From contig JAVDOI010000119.1 of NCBI GenBank assembly GCA_032191485.1, forward strand, positions 62,001-126,000: 64,000 bases of DNA, written 5' to 3'. Positions 1-9,891 of the stretch are shown here, piece by piece (positions within the stretch are counted from its first letter, which is position 1; every line of letters begins with the position of its first letter). This DNA is from Leptoclinus maculatus. Its lineage: Eukaryota > Chordata > Actinopteri > Perciformes > Stichaeidae. The notes under the pieces are model-generated. The model was not told the origin of the DNA and did not search any database. It was given only the letters and a program-made list of their open reading frames with translations. The translations under genes and the position numbers were made by a program.

Positions 1-1060
1 AACAACTTAATACTAACATCTAAAACAACTTAATACTAACATCTAAAACAACTTAATACTAACATCTAAAACAACTTAAAACAACTTAATACTAACATCT
101 AAAACAACTTAATACTAACATCTAATACAACTTAAAACAACTTAATACTAACATCTAATACAACTTAAAACAACTTAATACTAACATCTAAAACAACTTA
201 ATACTAACATCTAAAACAACTTAAAACAACTTAATACTAACATCTAAAACAACTTAATACTAACATCTAAAACAACTTAATACTAACATCTAAAACAACT
301 TAAAACAACTTAATACTAACATCTAAAACAACTTAAAACAACTTAATAATAACATCTAAAACACCTTAATACTAACATCTAAAACAACTTCAAACAACTT
401 AATACTAACATCTAAAACACCTTAATACTAACATCTAAAACAACTTAAAACAACTTAATACTAACATCTAAAACAACTTAAAACAACTTAATACTAACAT
501 CTAAAACACCTTAATACTAACATCTAAAACAACTTAATACTAACATCTAAAACAACTTAAAACAACTTAATACTAACATCTAAAACAACTTAAAACAACT
601 TAATACTAACATCTAAAACACCTTAATACTAACATCTAAAACAACTTAAAACAACTTAATACTAACATCTAAAACAACTTAATACTAACATCTAAAACAA
701 CTTAATACTAACATCTAAAACAACTTAAAACAACTTAATACTAACATCTAAAACACCTTAATACTAACATCTAAAACAACTTAAAACAACTTAATACTAA
801 CATCTAAAACAACTTAATACTAACATCTAAAACAACTTAAAACAACTTAATACTAACATCTAAAACAACTTAATACTAACATCTAAAACAACTTAAAACA
901 ACTTAATACTAACATCTAAAACAACTTAATACTAACATCTAAAACAACTTAAAACAACTTAATACTAACATCTAAAACAACTTAACACTGACATCTAATA
1001 CAACTTAATACACCTTAACACTGACATCTAATACAACTTAATACAAACTAATACAACGTA
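1..1060. repeat. AT-rich satellite, 23-bp and 33-bp units
   Basis: Tandem array that is already running at the left edge. The basic unit is 23 bp and contains ACTTAATACTAACATCTAAA. A longer form adds a 10-bp ACAACTTAAA block, giving 33 bp, and the two forms alternate irregularly. Single-base variants such as CACCTTAA recur at intervals, so blocks larger than one unit have been copied. The last units (about 980-1060) are degenerate. The array ends about 30 bp beyond the stop codon of the minus-strand gene beginning at 1091. Confidence 0.97.
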
Positions 1061-1090
1061 ATACAACTTAAGCAATTCAACACAATCATT

Positions 1091-3875
1091 TCAGTCTAAA
1101 TAAGTCATCTCAAAGTCAGCTAAATTTGGTTCAAATGAATAAAGGTGCTTACCTGGATCGTGGTGCCGAACATTACCTGGAGGTTCAGGGTCTCTGTTGC
1201 ACCGCCAGCTTTCGAACTGGTCTCTCCTCTCCAGATAAAGCCTCACCTTCCTCGCCCACTCCAGCTCAGGGTGGTCCTCACCGGGACTTACCTTTCCAGG
1301 CTCACCGGGTCCCTGAGGGGGTTTAGGTGGACTAACCTTTACAGGCACACCAGGTCCCTGAGGGGGTTTAGGTGGATTTACCTGAATAGATCGACCTTGG
1401 GCCTTGTTGACCCACCAGCTGTTAAACTGGTTCCTCCACTCCGGATTAAGCCTCCTGTTCTTTGGACTAACCTTTACAGGCACACCAGGTCCCTGAGGGG
1501 GTTTAGGTAGACTTACCTTTACAGGCACACCGGGTCCCTGAGGGGGTTTAGGTGGACTAACCTTTACAGGCACACCAGGTCCCTGAGGGGGTTTAGGTGG
1601 ACTTACCTGAATAGATCGACCTTGGGCCTTGTTGCCCAACCAGCTGTTAAACTGGTTCCTCCACTCCGCCGGATTAAGCCTCCTGTTCTTTGGACTTACC
1701 TTTACAGGCACACCGGGTCCCTGAGGGGGTTTAGGTGGACTAACCTTTACAGGCACACCAGGTCCCTGAGGGGGTTTAGGTGGACTTACCTGAATAGATC
1801 GACCTTGGGCCTTGTTGCCCAACCAGCTGTTAAACTGGTTCCTCCACTCCGCCGGATTAAGCCTCCTGTTCTTTGGACTAACCTTTACAGGCACACCGGG
1901 TCCCTGAGGTGGTTTAGGTGGACTTACCTGAATAGATCCACCTTGGGCCTTGTTGCCCAACCAGCTGTTAAACTGGTTCCTCCACTCCGCCGGATTAAGC
2001 CTCCTCTTCTTTGGACTAACCTTTACAGGCACACCGGGTCCCTGAGGGGGTTTAGGTAGACTTACCTTTCCAGGCTCACCGGGTCCCTGAGGGGGTTTAG
2101 GTGGACTAACCTTTACAGGCTCACCGGGTCCCTCAGGTGGTTCAGAGAAGCTTTGGAAAAACAACAAAATCAGTTCTCATAATTATGCAGTTGACACACA
2201 ATGTTACATAACCATATCACCAGGGGACTATTGTCCAGTACGAGTAGTTGTTTTGAAGCCAAGGAGGAACAATTAGAAGTCAGCGCTCTGCTTATATCGA
2301 CAATGTTGAAAACCAGAGACCAAGCCAGAAATCTAGGTGTAGCTATGGACTCTGGATTTCAACAGCCGCATGACGACAATTACAAAGTCAGCCTACTAGC
2401 ACCTTCAGGATAGATCAAGGATTAAAGGACTTGTGTCTCAGCAGGATTCATAAAAACGAGTCCATACACCATCTATTTGGAGTAAACTCCCAGAAAAGTT
2501 CAGGTCGGCTCCAACTGAAGTCTTTCTATTCGCCGCTGTCTCTGCACTCTAACTGTTAGTCCTGTATTTTATTCCTGTCCTATTCTATTTGAGCTAGTCT
2601 TAGTTTCCTCTTCTCTTGGCTCTTTAATGCTTTTAATTGTATTTGAATGTCACTTTGTGGTGTGTTTCTTTTGTCTCAATGCGTTTGAAAACTTTGAATG
2701 GCCTTGTTGCTGCAATGTGCTGAGTAAATAAAACGTACCTTCTCTTGCCTTGCCTTTGGGGGGAGCTTGGGAGGATGCTACGGGAAGAACTAGAGGAGGA
2801 GCCGGAAGAAGAGGGAGAGGAGGGGGGAGATGCCCAATGTGAACACCCAGGGTCACAGCGCGTTGAAGCTGGGATCCTACGGAGGATGATCCGTGGGGCG
2901 TCGGGCCGGTTGGGGTCCTGGATGAGGAAAGACCTCCACGAGAAGCGTCGACCCGCCTGAAGGTAAAAACAAAACAACAACCATCAGACCACTGCTCCAC
3001 ATCATGGAAACAAACCAAGGACTGATACATCATATGGACATTCTCACATCACACATTGAATTAAGAGGATCTGTGCCCCTGTGCAGTAGTACTTCATTGA
3101 CAGTCAATGTCACACAATAAATGATACACAAGCAGAAGTATGAAGTGTGTGCAGTAAACACTAGAAAGGTGCAGATCTCTTTCAGGTGTGTTTGCAACGA
3201 CCACTGCTGTCATTTTTTGGTTGAATGAATACAACCCAAATTTGGTGTGTATACTGTATCAGACACGATTTACACTCGCAATTTAATCTACACAGATGTG
3301 TGCATCTGCTCTGTGCAGGCGTGCGTCTCAGCTTCATGTTACGGGCGTAACCGAGGCTTGAAGCTTTTATTTAGGCTTCATGTCTGTTTTTCTTTGACAA
3401 ATTGACAATTTTAAAGCATTTATAGCTGAAAAGCCAAGTCAATAATCCAGGTCCACGATGAATAAGACCTCCAGACATGAAGCCTAAAGCTTAGTTTATA
3501 CTCGTCTTTGGGCGAATCTCTGGCTCACACTCGTCTTTTTGATTCCTCACAGTTCATTTTGTTTGGACGCCTCTTAGTTATTTTCTGCTATTTGTAAATG
3601 TAATAAAAGTATAAAATACGTGCAATGGACTGATGATGAAACAAACGTATCAATAAAGTGTTAAAATATCTGTGTGACGTTCAGGTTCTTGGTGCTCTTA
3701 CCGTGCTCCTGGTTGGAGGGACTGTAACCGTGCTGCCAGGGTCGTAGTCAGGTGGGGGTCCAGGTGAGGTGCCGATCAGGGAGGCAGGTCCTCTGATCCT
3801 GAGGATGGTCCGTGAGACTCCGGGCCGGTTAGGGTCCGGGATCTGGACGCTAGTGAATGCCAACCGTCGGGCCAT
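1091..3875 (-). CDS. Unrecognised three-coding-exon gene with a Pro-rich coding minisatellite
   Basis: I do not recognise this gene. Coding exons (minus): 3702-3875, 2739-2956, 1091-2150, giving 1,452 nt or 483 aa. All junctions are AG/GT and the phases agree (0, then 2 joined to 1). The ATG is the first codon of exon 2, directly after a TTTTACCCTCAG acceptor; a non-coding exon lies near 5141-5280. Exons 2 and 3 both encode a DPNRP segment followed by an I-L-R core, so they look like duplicates. Exon 3 adds a Ser/Pro-rich stretch. The last exon encodes about eleven 15-residue units (VSPPKPPQGPGVPVK) mixed with four 31-residue units containing WRNQFNSWLGNKAQG, then a degenerate unit and a unique tail. 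One long unit lacks a single codon, an in-frame deletion. No signal peptide, membrane segment or catalytic motif is visible. The three introns with matching phase argue for a gene; the long ORF alone does not, because both unit lengths are multiples of three. Splicing could continue past 1150 from internal donors. Confidence 0.55.
1155..2150 (-). repeat. Coding minisatellite, 45-bp and 93-bp units with donor-like starts
   Basis: Two interleaved unit types on the minus strand. Each begins with GTTAGT or GTAAGT. Most short units end with AAAG and the long units end with CAG, so nearly every unit boundary reads like a splice donor (AAAG/GTTAGT or CAG/GTAAGT). Inside the short unit, CCCCCTCAG/GG resembles a 3' splice site 24 nt after the donor-like start. 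Units are nearly identical, which indicates recent expansion or homogenisation. Confidence 0.9.
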
Positions 3876-5140
3876 CTGAGGGTAAAAACACACACAACAC
3901 TCAGACCACTGATGCACATCATGGTACTTTCTCACATCACATTAAAAGGATCAGTAGCACAAAGCAGTAGGACTAGACAGAAAGTAAATGTCATACAATA
4001 AATTATACGCTATAAGTATATGCAGAAAAAAACACAGTAAAGTGCAAAATGTTTGCATTTCTGTCACAGCGTTGTTACTGCAGGAGGCCTTCCATATGTC
4101 GACAGGCTGCTGCTATCAAACCCACGAACACACAGTCACCACTGGTAGTTTCACTGTACACAACATGATTAAAACGACACCTGACCTGCTCTCATATTCA
4201 CAGCACCATTTTGTTTTCATAATTATTGAGCATATGAAGGATTAGGCTGTATAATGTACTGATTTCTGTCGGCTGTTTATTGTAAACATTAATATGTGCG
4301 TGCACTCATCACGTGTGTAGATGATTACTATCAGTCTGGAAGCGTTATTACAGTTTAAAGAGTACATCTCCACTCAGATACATTTTACACCAGACTACGT
4401 TAAAAAAAGTGTCAATTTAAAGCTGTCTCGCTGATTGACTAAAAGTGGGAAACATGTCGGCGCCTTTTCTATAAAATATATATATTTTTGTGGTCGTTTC
4501 ACTCTCTGCTGCTGGTCGTGTTCATGTTCAGGGCACTACGACATAAAAGTGACAAGTGTGAAATAATACGGATTAAATATATTGTCATGCGTGCATCGCT
4601 TATGATCGTACCACCTAGAAGTTGTATACATATATAGAAACAATACTTGTATTAGCATGTATCAGTGTATGCTAGCTTAATGCTATACGGTCGGGTCTAT
4701 AAAGCTAACGTTAGCTTACCAAAAATAAAGCTTTGGTTTAAGTTAAGACAAAAACTTGTTTAAACTTGGTCACAACAGTCACAAGTCAATCCTAGTGGAT
4801 GAATTTACACTGATAATTGAAAATATTGCCAATATTAGCATACATATTGGTGTATTCGTCTCAATGGTAAAATGCATTGAAAACAACAGGGGTTCAGAAA
4901 GTGTATAAATCTCACTTCTTTGCAGCAGAAAGTTCTCAAAACGTTGACAGTAGGTCACAAGTAGAGTCCCTGATGCAAAGAATCACAGTTTGAAGGTTTC
5001 TTTTGAGAGATTTCGTCGAGTGAAGGTCGATATTTCTGCTTTTCTAACTGATAGAACTTTCGTTTCTGGACAGACTCCGTGAATTTCGGAAAAATGCACA
5101 TTTTGGTAAACATGGTAACGACAGAACGTTCAGGTCTTAC

Positions 5141-5280
5141 CTCAGAGTCTCCATCAGGTCCGGATCAACAGTCCTCCGCTGCACAAACGGCTATTAAATA
5201 CAACCTTAAGAGGAATATCCTGATGGACATGAGCTAAAATAATAACGCTAGCTTTAGACTCACGGTCTCCTGTCACGTTT
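5141..5280 (-). other. Probable non-coding first exon of the unrecognised repeat gene
   Basis: The minus strand has a good donor (CTCTGAG/GTAAGA) at 5141, in the right place to splice to the 3875 acceptor. An ATG lies 14 nt before the donor, but its frame stops inside exon 2, so it would be a short upstream ORF rather than the main start. The upstream edge is a guess, set by the E-box at 5285. No other exon is visible between 3876 and 5140. Confidence 0.35.
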
Positions 5281-5284
5281 GGGA

Positions 5285-5294
5285 GTCACGTGAC
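5285..5294. promoter_or_regulatory. Palindromic E-box, CLEAR-type GTCACGTGAC
   Basis: A perfect 10-bp palindrome GTCACGTGAC sits just upstream of the proposed first exon. This is the consensus bound by MiT/TFE and USF basic helix-loop-helix factors. Position and match are seen in the sequence; binding is inference. Confidence 0.4.
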
Positions 5295-5299
5295 CGGCC

Positions 5300-6720
5300 C
5301 AGGGGTTAACCAGACATGAATTCTCCACTCAGGCCTGTTTAAAACATCGTCTCATATCATGTCCAATAATATAGATATGCATGTTTGCATGGAGCTTTGA
5401 GGGGGTCAGGTTGGACACTGTTCCCTTCATTGTTATGATCTATTTTTAGAGACAGGAAGACAGATTTTCAGAATAAGTGACACAAACATCAATTTGCAAT
5501 ATAATAAATATATATATTTTCTGTGGTTTGTTTTCTGGTCCACATCCTGTCTGTCTTTGGGCAATAGTTGGACAAATGTCTTCTCTCCAGAGACATTTAC
5601 ACACCCCTATATCACACTTGTATTACTCTCTGTGCTCCTATTGTTTTTGACCAACTAAACAACTTTTTAGTAGAAACTTGATGTTTTTTAAAGGATGTAA
5701 CTTTACTAATTGATAACATATTAGTAGCATGTCTGTACATGTTACTGTACTTGTTTGAAATAATAGGGGTTGTGTTGGCCAAGAATTGGACCAATCACAA
5801 CATGGTCAGTTTGTAAAGCACATGTCCACATTGAGGACAGACACAAGCCTCGAGTGCTGCAGTGTCTCCTTCTAGCTGCTGGAAACTGTTCAAAACCAGC
5901 CTGTATTATCACAGATGGTTGGAGTAACCACAATCAACTTCATTGTTGATCCATGAAGGAAGTGGTCTTAGGTTGTTCACAGCTCTCAATGTACCTCAAC
6001 ACATCACCAGAGATGACAGTAGCCTGTATAAAAGTAGCTGTCTAAAATAAGTATACAGTATTTCTTTGTCTCTTATTTCATACCAGCATACCAGTCATTT
6101 AGTAACTGTCTTCTATCTGAGGAAGATGATGCAGGATGAGTGTCGGATGGATGCAGAGATGATATTTAGCTTTAACGTGAGAGATTTCACACTTCATGTT
6201 GCTGCCCCCCCCCCCCCCCCTCCTCTCTGCTCTGCTGTGGAAGTTCAAATTGTTTTCTGTCCCGTGTTATTGGGAGTTCCCCTGTATTCTCCACTTCTCC
6301 TGTGTGTGTGATCAGGTTAGCTTTGTGTTGTCAGACTGATTTGGTTCGGAAAAAACCTCATGGTTGGGCTCACTACGTGAAAAGTAAACCAGTGATTCTC
6401 AAGATAGGGTCCGGGGACTCCTAGAGGTCCGTGGTACTCTGCCAGGGAGGCTGCGAAATAAGTTTCTAAGTAGATAAAAAATAGTGTGCTGTCTGATTAA
6501 AAAGTGAATCAGTCACTTCACTCAGGGTACAACGAACCGCTTCGCTTTGCTTATTAGCCATCGAGCTAGCCGGCGAGCATGGAGAAATACTCGAGTCAGT
6601 CCACAGTCAAGTGACGCTGAGCCCAAACTCGCTAAACTAAGAAAATATGACGACAGTTGGAGTTTGGTTCAATTGAGAAGAGAGCAGGGAGACTAAACGG
6701 TGTCATGTGTCCTCAGGTGC
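5300..6720. other. Intergenic, no gene seen
   Basis: AT-rich DNA with only short unconvincing ORFs. There is a poly-C run near 6206-6220. I see no conserved coding segment or paired splice sites. Confidence 0.6.
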
Positions 6721-6723
6721 CAG

Positions 6724-6920
6724 CCATAGACCGTATATAAGAAACGGACGGAGCGTTCGTGACGTCACCGATTGGTTTGTGGACAGCGGTTTTGAAGACT
6801 CGAGTGCGGCATTTTTGCCATCGCCATCTTGGATTTTGGCGGTCGTCAGGTTGTTTTTTTTGCAACCGGTGAACAGAAGTGACCACATTTGGACTAAGGG
6901 GGAGTGACGCCGTGGCAGAC
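6724..6920. repeat. Dispersed repeat copy 1 (ATAGACTGTATATAAG family)
   Basis: It begins CCATAGACCGTATATAAGAA and runs through a GGTTTGTGGACAGCGGTTTT core and CATCTTGGATTTTGG to GAGTGACGCCGTGG. Related copies lie at 22979-23345 and, inverted, at 55300-55727, with a fragment near 57150. The copies share order and wording over more than 150 bp, so this is an interspersed element. Its class is unproven; inverted-repeat-like ends suggest a DNA transposon derivative. Confidence 0.75.
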
Positions 6921-6924
6921 ACAC

Positions 6925-9330
6925 AAAGAAAAGTAGTGATAACATGATTCAAATTGAAATGTGTTTCTGTTCATCTTTTTTAGTTTTAGAAAACAAATAT
7001 AGTTCAAATGAGTTCAAAGAGGACAACGGTATTAAGTATGTGCTTAATCAATGTTACCATTATGGGGGGGGGGGCCCTTGGACAGTCACACTTTGGAAAA
7101 TGACCAACAACAACAAAAACACCTGCCAAAATGTTTCAATGAGAAAAACTATACTGGCAAAAATAGTTTTTTCCACCAGTTCTTAAGTCATAAACACAGG
7201 AGAGAAAACGTCTAGCTCTCCTCTGAGGGCTTCCGTATGTCCTCCTGTTCTGGTAAAGCATGGCGGGCATTTAGCAGGAAGCCAGTCGTCTGATTGATTG
7301 ACACGTCTCTCCTGAACTGAGACACGGGCAGGGACCCCTCCTGCTCCTACACTAGTGGCTCATGACTGGACAAACTGTCAGTGGTCTTCACTGTGAAAAG
7401 TGAAAAGTGAAAAAATAAAACATGGAAACGGTTGCCAATTTCTTCTTAACTATTCCAGCTTCATTTGTTATAAATAACAGTTCCACAAGGCTTGGGAAAT
7501 TGATAATGGACATTCATATCAATGTGTTTTTCCAGATATGAATCTAGCAGTAACAAGTAAAGCAGTGAGTGATCCGGCGAAACGCTTTTCATACAGTTCT
7601 TATGGAATCAAACCGTGACGGCTGCGTCTGTGGCCACGAGCCATGGAGTCCAGGTAGATCCTGGAGGTGGATCAGGACTCTGGTTGATCCGCTTGTTGGA
7701 TTTCAGACTCGTGGCTCTTGTGGTCCGACGGTGGCTGGGTGTCGGACTGCGACGGGGAATTCAGAGATGGATTGTGGAACAGCTTTGAGTCGGGGAACAA
7801 AGATTGTAAGAAAGATTAGACAGCAGTGATTGTGCTCTAGGCAGCTAAACGATAGCTTTGTGCTAATCTCATTCTTTCATTAGCCCAGTTTGGGACTAGT
7901 GCTGTCCACTGAACCCACCTTAATAATACAGTTATGACTCGCACTGCGAATATTTGCGCAGCAAAGAGAACAATAAAATGCAACGGACTCGGTGTGCAAG
8001 GTTTCTGTGCGTAACGTTTTTCATCGGATGATGGATTTCAAAAAAGCGTACATGAAAAATACAGATCTAGGTTTGCAAAGACTTTTACACTCAAGTACAC
8101 TGAAGAACATCGAGTGTTCATCACGTCAAATCATCCAGCTTAACATGCTGCTGACAGATACTTTGAGAGGAAGACGTGCCAAGTGGTTTGGACAGAACAC
8201 AGTAACTGAACTGAATGTAAAGCCTTCGTCCTGATTCTTGACTTTAAGTTCTCTCTCTCTCTCTCTCTCTTTGTGTAATGTTCATTGGGGCTCGCTCACC
8301 TCCAGAACACTTGAATCTCTCTCTGGACCAGGGTGCACATGAGAAACAGGGCCTGTTGTGGAGGGCCGGACCAATAGACTGAACTGGATCCTGCTCTATA
8401 TTATTCCACCTCTTTATGAAAAGTAAATTGTAAGGTTCTGATAAGCCGTGAGTGGTGAGAGTAAACATTATGATCTGAACAACCGAGTACAAAGGAGTTA
8501 AAATGAGCTCCACCTGAAACATCTGCAGCAGGAATAATGATCCAAACAAATATAAATATGTAATAATATCCATATATAATAGTAAAACACTGACAGGGAT
8601 CATGTTTCTGTTTATCAGTACTTGTATTACTTTTGTTTGTAGTCCAATGACCTAATTTTCTGTGTTTCAGTTCAGTGAAGGAGTGACTGAAGTCAGGTTG
8701 AATGTGTGAGGTGAGATGTGAAGGACAGCTGACAGGTGATGGTCAGTGAGAGAGGATCTGGATCTGGATTAATTAAACTTCATCACAGAGCATGTTTGTT
8801 CACATATGTAGGTCGATCCAGAGAGAACCAACATCTTCTTCAGGTAGCCATAATGACGTGGCCCAGCTCCGGAGTAAGCTCGACATGCCGGAAGAAACAC
8901 GTCGGACCGAGACTCGGGATGAATTAAGCGCCAAATACACCGGCCGACACTGCTGTTATTGGGATTGCAGTGACGCTGCTGCTCGCACACATCCACGAAC
9001 GTACGTAAATTGAGATAAAAGACAGCAGCAGTCGCCATCACAATAAAAGCAACGCAGCTGTACTCCGTGCATGATGTACAAGTATTTACGTTTTATTCCG
9101 AATTTCCAATTGACGTCACGCGGGCCGGTCGGCGACAGCCAACGCCCAGGTCTGCCCTAGAAAGGTGAAGTGAACGTGAGGTCATGTCCACTGGGAGACG
9201 AAACACCAGCGTACAAAAAAACGACACCCCCACTCAGACGATAACGCTGCTTGTATTTGATTTGTTCTCTTCCTTGTATCTTACAACTTAATTAAATCAG
9301 AAATAATCATCCAATTTTAACAACATTATT
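6925..9330. other. Intergenic, no gene seen
   Basis: Contains a G run at about 7063-7074, a short CT microsatellite near 8251-8270 and several short ORFs without family resemblance. No exon set with consistent phase could be assembled. Confidence 0.55.
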
Positions 9331-9339
9331 CATCCTGCA

Positions 9340-9475
9340 TTATGGGTACTTTTACTTTTGGTGCTATATTTAATTGTCCTGATTATACTTACATTCCTTT
9401 ACTTAAGTAAACTTGGGTAATACCTATTGTCGTATTCCTACTATTACTTAAGTTAAAGGATCTCTTTTTTTTTTT
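9340..9475. repeat. Degenerate fish interspersed repeat (ACTTTTACTTAAGTAAA type)
   Basis: The ACTTTTACTTTTGG, CTTTACTTAAGTAAACTT and TTAAAGGATCT phrasing resembles a very common teleost repeat built on AGTAAA/TTTACT words. Related copies occur around 34240-34395 and 57010-57375. Family assignment is from memory. Confidence 0.5.
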
Positions 9476-9891
9476 CAACCACAGATCAAAAGGCCAGAAC
9501 ACAAATAAAAGGAATGAATGAGAAACAGGAGCATTCGTGTGCATGATTCAGATGCTACATTTTATAGGTAATAAAGGCACTGAGGGTGTATACTGGCTCT
9601 CATGTTCAGACACCGCGGGGCAGAGTGGGCCGTCTGTCCGTCTAACATGGTCTCAACAGAAGACTCAAGACCTGAGTGCAAAGGACAATTACAGAATGCC
9701 TGCTACAAAACAATATACTCTGTCTGATTTGTGTCCCAATACCTCAAACACAAACTGATTCTTTGTTCACTTGATTCACAGACTCACACTTCCTCATGAA
9801 AACATTCCTGACCTTAGTCCCTGATTTTGGTAAAAAAGGTCTACAGTATTCCACAAGACCTTCAACACAGTGTTGCCGAGGCTGTCGTCAG

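Noticed and set aside
1145..2059. Plus-strand ORFs over the coding minisatellite
   Set aside because: They are antisense shadows; only the minus strand has upstream exons with matching phase.
8244..8603. 119-codon minus-strand ORF with an acceptor-like and a donor-like site
   Set aside because: The translation matches nothing I know and no partner exons with compatible phase were found; it includes the CT microsatellite.
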